This document shows positions 1 through 10,070 of a DNA stretch of 64,000 nt, one piece after another. The translations under genes were made by a program, and so were the position numbers. The notes below the pieces were generated by a model, which saw only the letters and a list, made by a program, of their open reading frames with translations, searched no databases and was not told where the DNA came from. This DNA comes from Dehalobacter sp. DCA (lineage in GTDB: Bacteria > Bacillota > Desulfitobacteriia > Desulfitobacteriales > Syntrophobotulaceae), in contig NC_018866.1 of the NCBI RefSeq assembly GCF_000305775.1, positions 1,962,501 to 2,026,500 on the forward strand, given 5' to 3'. How positions within the stretch are numbered: position 1 is the stretch's first letter; the number at the start of each line of letters is the position of its first letter.

Positions 1-839
1 AAATAGCGAATCATCAATTCGTCCGGCAAAGACATCGTTTTTCCAAACATTTCTCTGGGGCTTTCATAGACTCCGATGTAATTACCAAGACTTTTACTCA
101 TTTTATGAACGCCGTCAAGCCCCTCAAGTATTGGCGTTGTTAAAGCAACCTGCGGTAATTGCCCATAATCTTTTTGCAGCGTACGGCCCATGAGTAAATT
201 AAACTTCTGGTCTGTCCCTCCTAGTTCGACGTCGCTTTGCAGCGCTACCGAGTCATAGCCCTGCATCAACGGGTAAAAGAATTCATGAATGCTGATCGGC
301 CGTTCCTCCTGATATCTCTTGGCAAAATCATCTCTTTCCAGCATTCTGGCAACCGTACAATTGGAAGCTAACTTAATGACCTCTTCAAAACTGAGCTTTG
401 AAAGCCAGGTGGCATTAAACTCAATCCTTGTTTTAGCGGGATCGAGAATTTTAAATATCTGTTCTTTATAGGTTTCCGCATTCCGAAGCACTTCTTCTTC
501 GGTCAATGCCTTTCTAGTTTCGGATTTTCCCGTAGGATCACCTATCCTGCCCGTAAAATCTCCGATGATGATCACTGCCTGATGCCCCAGATCCTGAAAC
601 TGTCTCATTTTCTGCAAAGGAACGGTATGTCCCAAATGAATATCTGGAGCCGTCGGATCAAGTCCAAGCTTAACCGTCAGCGGTTTATTTGACAAAAGGG
701 AATTCTTTATTTTTTCCTTCAATTCATCCTCAGGTACAATCTCAGCAGCACCTGTTCTCAATATCTCCATTTGTCTTTGTACTTCTTTGTCTAAATCGAT
801 CAATTCAAAACATTCCTTCCATTCTTGGATATACCTCAA
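1..839 (-). CDS. tyrS: Tyrosyl-tRNA synthetase, C-terminal part outside the window
   Basis: Charges tRNA-Tyr with tyrosine in the cytoplasm. Translating the minus strand gives a class I synthetase N-terminal domain. It has the nucleotide-binding HIGH-type motif HLGH within [16 protein letters not shown], the tyrosine-site stretch [22 protein letters not shown], split here as QGYDSVALQ and LGGTDQKFN, and the KMSKS-type loop [11 protein letters not shown]. The reading frame runs off the left edge, so the anticodon-binding and S4 domains are not seen. I place the start at a TTG (837-839) because AAGGAAG lies about 9 nt upstream and the next in-frame ATG (about 33 nt further in) has no good ribosome binding site. 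The upstream region shows no T-box. It is divergent from the penicillin-binding protein gene. Confidence 0.93.
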   Translation of the reverse strand, partial: MRYIQEWKECFELIDLDKEVQRQMEILRTGAAEIVPEDELKEKIKNSLLSNKPLTVKLGLDPTAPDIHLGHTVPLQKMRQFQDLGHQAVIIIGDFTGRIGDPTGKSETRKALTEEEVLRNAETYKEQIFKILDPAKTRIEFNATWLSKLSFEEVIKLASNCTVARMLERDDFAKRYQEERPISIHEFFYPLMQGYDSVALQSDVELGGTDQKFNLLMGRTLQKDYGQLPQVALTTPILEGLDGVHKMSKSLGNYIGVYESPREMFGKTMSLPDELMIRY

Positions 840-1001
840 GTATCTTTTCTTCCTTTAAAAATAAAATCAATTAATCAATTCATTGAATACCCCGCCACGA
901 TCTATAAAATTGGGGGCTGACACGGTACTATATAAAGCTCTTTGCGCTTGAGCATCTTTTATTATAAAGAAATATAAATTTTATATCAACCTCTTACCAA
1001 A

Positions 1002-1039
1002 TTGATACTGTTTTTACAGCCTTCAAAATATGATATAAT
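1002..1039 (+). promoter_or_regulatory. Likely sigma-A promoter of the penicillin-binding protein gene
   Basis: A perfect TATAAT lies at 1034-1039. Possible -35 boxes are TTTACA (1013-1018, 15-bp spacer) or the overlapping TTTTAC (16-bp spacer). TTGATA at 1002 is too far away to pair well. The rest of 840-1096 holds only AT-rich intergenic DNA between the divergent genes. Confidence 0.55.
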
Positions 1040-1096
1040 GTTTTGAGCTTATTAATCTATATACATATTAATAAGTCTTTATCTAGGAGGCAAAAA

Positions 1097-3748
1097 ATGG
1101 CTAATAACAATGATTATCATAACCGTAATGCAGATCAGAAAAACAGGCGGGTTCACCCTGTCAAAAAGAAAAAAAAGTTTTTTAATACACCCTACTTCAG
1201 AATTCCTCTTCTTATCATCATTCTACTTATTGTGATTTTAGGTATTTACTTAATTGTTGCTGTTGCAAAAACCCCCAAATTAGACGTTGAGCTGCTGACA
1301 GGTCAGAAACAATCCTCTGTGGTCTATGACAATGAACAGAATTCGATTGCCCAGCTTCACTCCTCCGAAAACAGACTGCTGGTCGACTATGAAGACATTC
1401 CGGACACTGTGAAAGAAACGTTTATCGCGGTGGAAGATAAACGGTTTTATAAACATTTTGGGGCAGACCCGATCCGGATTATCAAATCGGCTTTTAATAA
1501 TTTGAAAGCCGGCGAAGTCGTCGAAGGCGGCAGCACCATCACGATTCAGCTCGCAAAAAACGCTTTTATAGAAGATCCGACGGCGCAGAAGCTTTCGCGC
1601 AAGATCCAGGAAGCCGTTCTAGCTCTTCAGATTGAGCATGTCTACACCAAGAACGAAATTCTGACCTTTTACTTGAATCGGATTTACTTAGGGGAATCGT
1701 CTTTTGGAATCCGGACCGCTTCTTTGACTTATTTTAACAAAGAACTTAAGGATCTGAATCCGGCTGAAATCGCCATGCTGGCCGGCCTCCCTCAAGCTCC
1801 AAGCGGTTATGACCCATACTTTTATCCGGAAAAAGCCAAAGCAAGACGAACGATCGTCCTGGGTGTGATGAGAGACAATGGCATTATTACACAGGCTGAT
1901 TATGACAAGTATGTCGATACACCTTTCACGTTTGTTGACCAGGTTAAATCCAAACAAAAGAATGTCCAAATGCCCGAAATTGCAACGCGCAACAAACAAC
2001 ACCCTTATTTTGTTGACTATGTAATTTCGGAGCTTCAGGCTAAATATGGCTTTACACCTGAACAGATCTATAGCGGTGGTTTAAAGATTTATACGACTGT
2101 AAATTCAAAAATCCAGACCAAAGCCGAGGAAGCTTTTGCAGACTCCAAGAATTTCCCTGCTAACAGTAAGGACGGGACTTCCGTTCAAGGTGCGATGACT
2201 GTACTGGAGCCCGATAGCGGGGCGATTGCAGCCATGGTAGGTGGCCGGGAATACACTCCGATGGGTTTGAACCGCGCTTACCAGTCCAAAAGACAGCCTG
2301 GATCGACTGCCAAGCCACTGGTTGTCTATGCGCCGGCACTTGAACACGGCGGTTATTATCCCGGAACAGTATTCGATGATATGCCCGTTAAATTTAATAA
2401 CGGTGACGGCACTGTCTGGGCCCCGACGGATTATGACACCATTACTTCCGGCTGGCGGGGTTTGATCACGATGCGCGAAGCTGTTGAGGACTCTGTAAAC
2501 GTTTACGCCGTAAAACTCTTAAGCTCTCTCGGGGTTGAAAATGGCTGGCAGTTCGCCAAGAATAATCTGGGGCTTTCCCTAACCAACAATGACAAAGTAT
2601 TAAGTATGGCCCTCGGGACATTTGATATTTCCACCCTGCAGATGGCTTCAGCTTACGGAACATTTGCCAATAACGGTGTCAAAGCTGAACCTTACAGTGT
2701 TATTAAAGTTTTAGGCCCCGATGGTAAAACACTGGTCGAAAACACGCCTTCCGAGAAAAGAGTGATGAAAGAAACCACTGCCTATTTGATGAATGATCTC
2801 CTAAGGAGCGTTGTAACCTACGGAACAGGCACAAAGGCCCGGATTGGCAATTGGTATATCTGCGGTAAGACGGGTACAACATCCCTGGATCCTGCTAAAT
2901 TTGGCAATAGGTCCGGTAATCCCGATGCCTGGTTTGCCGGCTATAGCCCAAAATACGCGGGGGTTGTCTGGATGGGGTATGATCAGACAGATACAAGCCA
3001 TTACCTGTATAAGGTATATGGCGGCAGCTACCCGGCCAGCATCTGGAAACAGGTCATGACGGTTGCCCACGAAGGACTGGCAGTTCAGTCGAGTATCAGC
3101 CGTCCCGAAGGGCTTACGACCGTAAAATTCGATTCCAAATCAGGTCTTCTGCCAAGCAGTCTGACTCCTTCGGAATTTGTTAAATCAGAAATATGTGCGG
3201 CAGACAGTGTTCCGACAAAAGTCAGTGATGTTTGGGTCCAAGTGATGGTCGATGCTAATAACCCCAACCTTTTAGCCCCCGTAGGCAGCATGAATGCCGT
3301 ATCGAGGATTTGCCTGAACGTTCTGGACCGGCCTAAAGATGTGACCTGGCCGTCGGACGAAGCCCCCTATAAGGCTCCGGACAAATACGTGAATGAAAGT
3401 GGCAGCTCTACCAGCGGTGAGACTCCACCGGTAGGAGATTCAAGTATTCCTCAATTGTCTTTGTCTTCTCCGTATTATGACGGATCGAGCACTGTTGTTC
3501 AGCTTCCGGTTTCCAACTATAACACTAAAAAATATACTGTTAAGCTGTATATCAAGAAACCGGGACAATCCTATCTTGAAACGTATGTGCCGGAAGACGG
3601 AAACAAGAGGACGATTCAATACCGTTTAAATCTTTTCGGTGCCGGAGCAGTCTCCGGAACCTACACCTTCTGGGGTGTTCTGATGGACAATGACTCTTTT
3701 ACAGAGGGTCCTCCGTCAAATCCCGTGACGTTGGAAATCAGTAATTAA
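1097..3748 (+). CDS. Class A penicillin-binding protein (PBP1A type)
   Basis: Bifunctional peptidoglycan synthase of 883 residues, anchored in the membrane with its catalytic domains outside. Order of parts: a basic cytoplasmic N-terminus, one membrane segment at about residues 34-56, a glycosyltransferase GT51 domain (EDKRFYKHFG and GGSTITIQLAKN motifs), then a transpeptidase domain with the SxxK motif RQPGSTAKPLV, SVN and KTGTT. The tail is Ser/Gly-rich with an Ig-like region. I start at the ATG at 1097 because AGGAGG sits 7 nt upstream; the frame is open to 1043, but that extension has no ribosome binding site. It is followed by a strong terminator, so it is probably monocistronic. Confidence 0.95.
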   Translation: MANNNDYHNRNADQKNRRVHPVKKKKKFFNTPYFRIPLLIIILLIVILGIYLIVAVAKTPKLDVELLTGQKQSSVVYDNEQNSIAQLHSSENRLLVDYEDIPDTVKETFIAVEDKRFYKHFGADPIRIIKSAFNNLKAGEVVEGGSTITIQLAKNAFIEDPTAQKLSRKIQEAVLALQIEHVYTKNEILTFYLNRIYLGESSFGIRTASLTYFNKELKDLNPAEIAMLAGLPQAPSGYDPYFYPEKAKARRTIVLGVMRDNGIITQADYDKYVDTPFTFVDQVKSKQKNVQMPEIATRNKQHPYFVDYVISELQAKYGFTPEQIYSGGLKIYTTVNSKIQTKAEEAFADSKNFPANSKDGTSVQGAMTVLEPDSGAIAAMVGGREYTPMGLNRAYQSKRQPGSTAKPLVVYAPALEHGGYYPGTVFDDMPVKFNNGDGTVWAPTDYDTITSGWRGLITMREAVEDSVNVYAVKLLSSLGVENGWQFAKNNLGLSLTNNDKVLSMALGTFDISTLQMASAYGTFANNGVKAEPYSVIKVLGPDGKTLVENTPSEKRVMKETTAYLMNDLLRSVVTYGTGTKARIGNWYICGKTGTTSLDPAKFGNRSGNPDAWFAGYSPKYAGVVWMGYDQTDTSHYLYKVYGGSYPASIWKQVMTVAHEGLAVQSSISRPEGLTTVKFDSKSGLLPSSLTPSEFVKSEICAADSVPTKVSDVWVQVMVDANNPNLLAPVGSMNAVSRICLNVLDRPKDVTWPSDEAPYKAPDKYVNESGSSTSGETPPVGDSSIPQLSLSSPYYDGSSTVVQLPVSNYNTKKYTVKLYIKKPGQSYLETYVPEDGNKRTIQYRLNLFGAGAVSGTYTFWGVLMDNDSFTEGPPSNPVTLEISN

Positions 3749-3763
3749 TAATCCTTTCAAAAA

Positions 3764-3805
3764 AACACTGCCGATGGTTTAGATAACCTCGGCAGTGTTT
3801 TTTTG
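3764..3805 (+). terminator. Rho-independent terminator after the PBP gene
   Basis: An 11-bp perfect stem (AACACTGCCGA with TCGGCAGTGTT), a 14-nt loop and a run of seven T lie 15 nt after the stop codon. Confidence 0.93.
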
Positions 3806-3872
3806 TGGCTAGTATACCGTTCTCAACTTATTTAATTCTCAACTTGTTTAAAGATCAATGTACTAGTTTGGG

Positions 3873-6263
3873 TTACTTTAATTCAACGATCGTGACCCCG
3901 GAATCGCCTTCGCCAAACTCACCTAAACGGTAAGCGGCAACATGGGGATGTCTCTTCAGAAACTGATGAATGCCTGCCCGCAGGGCGCCTGTCCCTTTGC
4001 CATGAATCACACTGACCTGATTGATTCCTGTAATCACAGCATCATCCAGATACTTATCCAGCATCAGGATGCCTTCCTCGACCAGTTTTCCCCGGAGGTC
4101 AATTTCACTTCTGAGATTTACCGCTTTGCTCAGCCCGAAAGTACCTTGAATGGTTTTTGCAAAGTGTTCCGGTTTTCTTGTCTCATCGACCAGTCTTATT
4201 TCTGACAGAGGAACGCTGACTTTCAAGATACCCGTCTGGACCAACACTTCATTGTTGTTATCAGGTTTTTGTAAGACCTGGCCTTTTTGTCTAAGATTGG
4301 GCATATAGACCGTTTGCCCGGGTTCTACTTGCCCGGGCTTCGGTCCGGATTTGTTTTTTCCGGTATACTCGGTTTCATACACCTTTTCAGAGAGTTTTTT
4401 CAGCCCCTGGCGTGTTTTCTCCAGAGCCGCTTCCTGTTCACGTCGTTCTTTCTTTTGGGCTTCCTTGATTTCTTTGATGATACCTTCGGCTTCGAGTCTG
4501 GCCTGACGGACAACGTCGACAGCCTCTTCTTTGGCTTTGCGCATAATATCTTCGTATTTTTCTTCCAGTTCCAGATTCTTTTTCTTAAGCTCCGCGGCTT
4601 TATGTTCAGCCTTCTTCTGCTCTTCTTCCACGCTCCGTTTTTTAAGTTCAATCTCTCTTTGCGTATCCTCGAGGTTCTCCAGGAGATCGCTCTCCTTCGT
4701 ATCCCGTTCAGAGATAAAGGAGCGGGCTTTTTCCAAAATACTACTGCCAAGTCCGAGCCGCTGGGCAATCGCTAAAGCATTGCTGCGTCCGGGAATACCG
4801 GTCAGCAGGCGGTAGGTGGGCTTAAGCGTTTCCGGATTAAACTCAACTGAAGCATTTTCAACCCCTGGTGTATTGTAGGCAAAGGTCTTTAACGCGCCGT
4901 AGTGCGTCGTAGCCACCCCGCAGCTCCCGCGCTCCAATAATTCCGCAAGAATCGCCATGGCCAGGGCTGCCCCTTCTCCCGGATCCGTCCCGGCTCCAAG
5001 CTCATCCAGCAGAACCAGGGAACGGCTGTCGGCTTCCCGGGTAATATCAACAATATTGGTCATATGGGCGGAGAACGTACTCAAAGACTGTTCAACACTC
5101 TGCTCGTCACCGATATCGACAAAAATCCGGGTAAAGATCCCGAGCCGGGAATCACTTTCAGCCGGAATATGCAGCCCGGACTGCATCATTACCGCCATAA
5201 GGCCGATCGTCTTCAGCGTCACAGTCTTACCACCCGTGTTCGGGCCGGTAATGATCAGAAATTGATCATCCATCCCAAGTCCGACGGATATCGGTACAAC
5301 AGGCCCGGTGAGCAGAGGATGTCTCGCGCCGATCAGCTTGACCTCCTGTTTATTCATTACGAGCGGTGACCCGGCTTCCATATCTTCACTTAGACGGGCT
5401 TTCGCCAGAATAAAATCCAACTTAATCAAGGCTTCATTCAACAGCAGGATTTCCGGAATCCTGGCAGTAACTTTTGCTGTGAGCTGCTGAAGAATCTTTT
5501 GAACTTCCCTGTTCTCTTTCAGGGTGATCTCCCTCAGTTCATTGCCGAGCTGGACCACTGCCATCGGTTCGATAAAAAGGGTCGCTCCGCTGGCTGACTG
5601 ATCATGGACAATTCCGGGAAAAGCTGAACTGTATTCCATTTTAATCGGAACCACATAGCGGTCCCCTCTGCTTGTAATGACATTGTCCTGAAGCATCTTT
5701 TGATAGCTCGGATTTCTTAGAATGCCGTCAAGGCTTTCCTTGATCCGTTGCTGACTTATCCCTTTCGCTTTCCGCAGTCTGGCCAGCTCTTCGGAAGCCC
5801 GGTCATTGATATCCCCGTCCTCGGAGATACTGCGGGAGATATCATCTTCTATCTCTTTCTGCGGTACAATCCCATCGACCGTTTCTCTGAGCGTATATAA
5901 TTCGCTGTACTGGTCTTTTCCAGACTGACCGCCGTCTATCAGCGTATTCTTTAGGCGGCGGGCAGTTTTCAACGTATCTCTGATTTCCAGCAATTCTTCC
6001 GGATTTAAGGTTCCGCCCCGGTCGCATCTTTCCAGATAAGGACGGATTTCCCGCGCTCCTCTGACTGAAAACAAAGGGTTAATCCTAAGGAGAATTTTCC
6101 CTTCGTCCGTTTCGCGGAGCAGCGCTCTAACGGTACGCAGCTCAGACTCCGGAACAAGGGCTTCCGCTAATTCTTTCGCCCCGGGAAGCATGCAATGATT
6201 CCTAAGCCGTTCTCTGACTGCGCTAAAATCCAGTTTTGCCAGGACTTTATCTGAAGCTATCAA
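3873..6263 (-). CDS. mutS2: MutS2 family ATPase with Smr nuclease domain
   Basis: A 796-residue MutS2, the full usual length. The core has MutS-like lever/clamp regions, then the ATPase with Walker A GPNTGGKT (about 335), Walker B LVLLDELGAGTDPGEG and a TTHYG switch. A long charged coiled coil rich in K/E (about 515-630) follows. The C-terminal Smr domain shows the IDLRG and VIHGKGTG motifs. In Bacillus, MutS2 acts in suppressing recombination and in splitting collided ribosomes; which role applies here cannot be read from sequence. The start is TTG at 6263, and the upstream U32 peptidase gene stops 1 nt before it, so the two are probably cotranscribed and translationally coupled. Confidence 0.95.
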   Translation of the reverse strand: MIASDKVLAKLDFSAVRERLRNHCMLPGAKELAEALVPESELRTVRALLRETDEGKILLRINPLFSVRGAREIRPYLERCDRGGTLNPEELLEIRDTLKTARRLKNTLIDGGQSGKDQYSELYTLRETVDGIVPQKEIEDDISRSISEDGDINDRASEELARLRKAKGISQQRIKESLDGILRNPSYQKMLQDNVITSRGDRYVVPIKMEYSSAFPGIVHDQSASGATLFIEPMAVVQLGNELREITLKENREVQKILQQLTAKVTARIPEILLLNEALIKLDFILAKARLSEDMEAGSPLVMNKQEVKLIGARHPLLTGPVVPISVGLGMDDQFLIITGPNTGGKTVTLKTIGLMAVMMQSGLHIPAESDSRLGIFTRIFVDIGDEQSVEQSLSTFSAHMTNIVDITREADSRSLVLLDELGAGTDPGEGAALAMAILAELLERGSCGVATTHYGALKTFAYNTPGVENASVEFNPETLKPTYRLLTGIPGRSNALAIAQRLGLGSSILEKARSFISERDTKESDLLENLEDTQREIELKKRSVEEEQKKAEHKAAELKKKNLELEEKYEDIMRKAKEEAVDVVRQARLEAEGIIKEIKEAQKKERREQEAALEKTRQGLKKLSEKVYETEYTGKNKSGPKPGQVEPGQTVYMPNLRQKGQVLQKPDNNNEVLVQTGILKVSVPLSEIRLVDETRKPEHFAKTIQGTFGLSKAVNLRSEIDLRGKLVEEGILMLDKYLDDAVITGINQVSVIHGKGTGALRAGIHQFLKRHPHVAAYRLGEFGEGDSGVTIVELK

Positions 6264-6264
6264 T

Positions 6265-8850
6265 TTACGTTAGCACCCCTCTGTAAAAATGTCCTCTGGT
6301 AAAGCCATCGGGATAAAGCCCCTCCAGGCTTTTCATCGCTTCTTCTGTTTCCTCTTTGCCTATGTTCTTGCCTCCAGCCGTTTCTTTCCAAAGCTGGTGA
6401 AAGACTGCAACGGCACGTTCAGCCTGGGGCAGGGATGCCCGAAGCAGTTCCAGCCGGATATTTCTGATGCCCATATCGGCTATTTTAGACAGTTCGGTTA
6501 CCAGATTCAAGGTTTTGGCATTGAAGACATGCATCCGGCACTCTTGATCCGTAGCCAGTGGGAAGTGATAGGCCATGCGGTCCTTCAGGTACAGGTCTCT
6601 GTTTTGACAGGCCTTTCCGCATTTGTTGGGGGCTCCGTCTTTTCCCTCCCCCAGCACAGCGCCGGGAAGACAGAATTCACTGACCATCATTTCCATATCG
6701 CCAAACACCAGCAACTCAATACCTTCGGATTTGCCCAGAACGGCAAGCTGTTCCTGACTTAATTCCATGGAAAGGGCTGCCTGCCTTGCGCCTGCCCTGT
6801 GAACCCATTCCAGCGCCGCTTCGTTAAAACAATGCACAAAATAATCCGTCTCCCAAGTCCACTCGGGATCAACGGTCTTCACCATTTCGATTTCCGCCAG
6901 ATTCCCGGCCATGATCACCGGCCTTGCCGGCCAGCCTGCCACCTCTGTCAGATCCTTCAGCACCTGCTCACACTGGATCTGATTCAAGATTCGCGGCAAT
7001 CTCCATAGTAGCGTTCTTCCCCGGCTTTGACACGTATCGAGCGCCTTCTGCAGCTCTGCCAGGGTAAGGGACGGTCTGGACCGCCAGTGTTCTCCGCCCA
7101 GGATGATTCTGTCCGCACCGGACTTCAGCAAGGGCGCAATCATGGAAGAATCCGTCACCGCGGCACTGAGCAAATGCTTGCCTGTTCCGGTTTTTCCCGA
7201 TACTGTCCGGCCGGTTTTGAGCTGCTGATTCCAAGCGTGGGTCCGCTCCTGATACGCATTCAAGGTCAGTGCCGGCTTGCTGTGAGACGGTTCCAAAAGC
7301 TTCTCCACCGCAGCGCGCCGCAATTCATTCAACGCACTAACCGGTATCATCAGATCCCCTTCCAGTGCTGTCGTTAATTCTCCCAGATAAAATGGGGTAT
7401 TCCCCAGACGCCCCAGCTGTTTTACCAGAACCTCCTGTGTCAGTGGCCGATTCTGTGCTTCCTGAGCCTCACACTGCGATTCCAGCGCAACGTGCTGCTG
7501 GTCGTCCCAGACGGTCAGGCGCAGTTTTTGACCAGCTTTTCCGGAAAGCTGCATTTTTAACGGCCGCTTGCGCATTTCCTTGCCTTCCTGGAAACTAAGC
7601 CGGGCCTGGGCAATCAACTGCTCATCGTGGGTTTTGAATACCCGGTCCCCAATATTCGCAGCGCCTTCAAATTCTATGGTGACCGTATCTCCGGGTGCAG
7701 CACTGTTAACCGTTTTGCCGCCAGGTACCCCTATTCTTCCGACGCTGATCCCTTCGCGGCCTCTTTTTGTCCAGATCTCCAGGCCGTCTCCGAGTCCCAG
7801 CTCGCGGTCCAGCTTCAGTGTCAGACGGTTGTTTTTTAGATCCGTAATTCGGCCCAGCATGGTGCCACGATTGTTTGGGCGGCTGAAACTCATCATCTCC
7901 GCTCCCTGGTAACCCTGAAAGTATCCGGTTGTAAAATCCCGGTTAAAAATCTGAGTCAGCTCATATAGATCCCGGGCTGTGATTTCCTGCCCCTTTTGTT
8001 CCTGTAAAAAGTCCAGGGCTTTACGGTAGACCCGGATGACCGTTGCCACATATTCGGGCCTTTTCATCCTGCCTTCTATCTTCAGTGAGCGCACACCGAT
8101 CCGCTGCAGCTCCCCGAGATTGTCCAACAATTTCAGATCACGCGGGCTTAGAAGGTGCTCCCCGGTCTTCCTTCCTTCCAGCAGATCCCTGCCTTTGCCG
8201 TCGACCAGACTGTAGGCCATCCTGCAAGGCTGCGCACATCTTCCACGGTTACCGCTCCGTCCCCCGATATAGCTCGACATCAGACACTGTCCGGAATAAC
8301 TGATGCATAGTGCGCCATGTCCAAAAACCTCGACATCCAACTCCGTCGCCTGAACAATTTTTTCTATTTCCGGCGCCGAAGTCTCCCTGGCTAGAACAAC
8401 CCTGGAAAAACCCATTTTTTCAAGTTGCTTCAGCCCGTAAATATTATTCTGGGTCATCTGCGTGCTGGCATGAAGTTTCATTTCCGGCAGAACTTTCCGG
8501 ATAAAATTCGCAACCCCGATGTCCTGAACAATCAATGCGTCTGCGCCAAGTGAATAAAGCTGATAGACATAGTCCGACAGCTCTGAGAATTCACTGTCAG
8601 CCACAAGAATATTTAATGTCACATAGACCTTAACGCCGCGTTCGTGCGCGTACGTCACCGCCTTAGACAATTCCTCCGAATCAAAATTTGAGGCCGAAGC
8701 TCTGGCATTAAACATTTTGCCTCCGAGATAGACGGCATCGGCTCCGTTTTCCACCGCAGCCTTCAATGCCTCGTAACTCCCGGCCGGTGCAAGAAGTTCC
8801 ATCTTTTTATTTGTATGCTGCCGCGGACTGCTGCCAAAATCTGAATGCAT
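6265..8850 (-). CDS. U32 family peptidase with C-terminal extension
   Basis: 861 residues. The N-terminal U32 domain begins MELLAPAGSYEALKAAV and contains the family signature region EVFGHGALCISYSGQC ending with the cysteine cluster GRCAQPC. The middle part (about 390-530) matches the collagenase-associated DUF3656 type by position and character. A second TIM-barrel-like region follows. Family members include RlhA/TrhP, which hydroxylate rRNA or tRNA, so an RNA-modifying role is more likely than proteolysis; this is inference. The ATG at 8850 has GGAG about 10 nt upstream. A second candidate start is the ATG 16 codons further in, where family similarity begins. Coupled to mutS2 downstream. 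Confidence 0.88.
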   Translation of the reverse strand: MHSDFGSSPRQHTNKKMELLAPAGSYEALKAAVENGADAVYLGGKMFNARASASNFDSEELSKAVTYAHERGVKVYVTLNILVADSEFSELSDYVYQLYSLGADALIVQDIGVANFIRKVLPEMKLHASTQMTQNNIYGLKQLEKMGFSRVVLARETSAPEIEKIVQATELDVEVFGHGALCISYSGQCLMSSYIGGRSGNRGRCAQPCRMAYSLVDGKGRDLLEGRKTGEHLLSPRDLKLLDNLGELQRIGVRSLKIEGRMKRPEYVATVIRVYRKALDFLQEQKGQEITARDLYELTQIFNRDFTTGYFQGYQGAEMMSFSRPNNRGTMLGRITDLKNNRLTLKLDRELGLGDGLEIWTKRGREGISVGRIGVPGGKTVNSAAPGDTVTIEFEGAANIGDRVFKTHDEQLIAQARLSFQEGKEMRKRPLKMQLSGKAGQKLRLTVWDDQQHVALESQCEAQEAQNRPLTQEVLVKQLGRLGNTPFYLGELTTALEGDLMIPVSALNELRRAAVEKLLEPSHSKPALTLNAYQERTHAWNQQLKTGRTVSGKTGTGKHLLSAAVTDSSMIAPLLKSGADRIILGGEHWRSRPSLTLAELQKALDTCQSRGRTLLWRLPRILNQIQCEQVLKDLTEVAGWPARPVIMAGNLAEIEMVKTVDPEWTWETDYFVHCFNEAALEWVHRAGARQAALSMELSQEQLAVLGKSEGIELLVFGDMEMMVSEFCLPGAVLGEGKDGAPNKCGKACQNRDLYLKDRMAYHFPLATDQECRMHVFNAKTLNLVTELSKIADMGIRNIRLELLRASLPQAERAVAVFHQLWKETAGGKNIGKEETEEAMKSLEGLYPDGFTRGHFYRGVLT

Positions 8851-9082
8851 GATCGCGTTCTCCGTTCCTGTTTCGTCTTTTCTACTTTTCTTCTAATCAT
8901 ACCACACTATCATTTTGCGGCAAATTTTTTAGATTTTCTCCGAATTGTCAAATTTGGTTTAGTCAATACATCCCCTTTCAACGAAAGAAGGAAGTTTAAT
9001 CTTCATTACATTTCTCAGACAAACATTGATTACACAGAGCGTTAATAGTAATATAGAAATAGGGATTGGAGGCTGATTTGTA

Positions 9083-9489
9083 TTGAATAAGGTTAAAATA
9101 TATTTGGATACCTCAGTAATCAGCCATTTAGACGCTGAGGATACGCCTGAAAAAATGCAGGATACCCATCTTTTTTGGCAAGAATTAAAAAAGGGTTTTT
9201 ATAAAGCCGCTATCTCAGACCTGACTTTAGCGGAGTTGGCCAAATGTCCTGAGCCGAAGCGAACACAGCTTTATGAATATTTAGGACAAATTGATTATGA
9301 AGAAGTTGAGGAATCTCAGGACTCAATTATTCTGACGGAAGAATACTTAAGTATATCGTTAGCTGGAATTTCAAACACTTTGTAAATATCAAGACCATCA
9401 ATAAAGTGCAGGCTGTAAATAAGCTGCAGGATTTTAATGAAATCAATATATTGCCACCATCTATGATGTTGGGAGGAGATGAATTATGA
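9083..9489 (+). pseudogene. PIN-domain toxin gene, internally deleted
   Basis: The N-terminal 90 or so residues read as a PIN nuclease: IYLDTSVISHL carries the first acidic residue and LTLAELAK the second. The frame then breaks after ILTEEYL and ends at 9385. From about 9366 another frame resumes with the expected PIN C-terminus (WNFKHFVNIKTIN ... ILPPSMMLGGDEL) and stops at 9489. The stretch in between, which normally carries the third acidic residue, is missing. So a deletion of several tens of codons has removed catalytic parts, and the product cannot be an active nuclease. TTG start with GGAGG upstream. A copy of part of this gene is found again at 17.9 kb. Confidence 0.8.
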
Positions 9490-9663
9490 TGAGTGAAAAG
9501 TTTACAATTGACGACATTCACCGAATTAGATACGAGAACTTCGAGAATACAAAAAATTTTACACCCCAGGAACTGATTGAAAAAAACCAAACACGATGCC
9601 TTAGAAAGCAAAATGCGAATTATAGAACTAAGAAAAAAGGCAGTAAGAGTAAGTGACAGCTAA
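9486..9663 (+). pseudogene. Small antitoxin-like gene, frameshifted partner of the PIN gene
   Basis: Overlaps the PIN stop codon, as expected for a toxin-antitoxin pair. It begins MMSEKFTIDDIHRIRYEN. After FTPQELIEK a run of seven A shifts the frame. Read one base on, the sequence continues KHDALESKMRIIELRKKAVR and stops at 9661-9663. In the unshifted frame it ends with a basic nonsense tail ending KKKGSKSK at 9650. Removing one A from the run would give a continuous product of about 58 residues. Both genes of the pair are therefore broken. Confidence 0.65.
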
Positions 9664-9908
9664 GAAAAACCAGAAAATTACAGGTCTTATTAGAACATAA
9701 AGGATAAATTCGCAGTATCCAGTACGACGAACCATTTGCGGATTTTGCTCTTGATCACTCAAAATGGAGACATCTCCCAAACGAACATCTGCATAGATGC
9801 CAAGTGTTGGAAATACGTTATGCGCCGTTGGCAGAGGAATAATTGAATAACTCATATAGAAAAAAATGGCATTATTCCGCAAATAATAATATGTTTGGGG
9901 AAATCATA

Positions 9909-9967
9909 TAAAAACTGCTATGCGCTATTTTGGCAAGGAACACTTCAAATAATGTCGCGTGTTAGGC
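9909..9967 (-). repeat. Degenerate attC-like site at the left end of the cassette array
   Basis: On the minus strand an R'' box GCCTAAC and a single A are followed by a weak arm (CGCGACATTATTTG), its partial complement (CAAAATAGCGC), a 5-nt spacer and a poor R' box. It is shorter and less symmetrical than the other sites, so it is a relic at best. The rest of 9664-10070 holds this site, a palindrome and no convincing gene. Confidence 0.4.
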
Positions 9968-9991
9968 GACGTGTGGCGCTTCAAATTCAGC

Positions 9992-10011
9992 GGTTGCCAT
10001 GGATGGCAACC
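9992..10011. repeat. CCATCCATGG-core palindrome
   Basis: GGTTGCCATGGATGGCAACC has complementary GGTTGCC/GGCAACC arms around the common core. It is one of a family with the same core and different stems. Confidence 0.7.
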
Positions 10012-10070
10012 TTAAAAATTCTCCTTGACTTATCTTTCAAAAACGATAAGCTATTCATTAGGAGGCGATA

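Noticed and set aside
840-1096. T-box or riboswitch upstream of tyrS
   Set aside because: No GGGTGG-type antiterminator sequence or terminator hairpin is found on the minus strand.
4287-4815. Plus-strand open frames inside mutS2
   Set aside because: They are shadows of the coiled-coil coding region on the other strand, with biased Phe/Ser/Leu composition and no start signals.
9628-9882. 84-codon minus-strand open frame
   Set aside because: It overlaps the broken antitoxin, has no ribosome binding site and ends in an unlikely hydrophobic tail. A cassette relic is possible but not supported.
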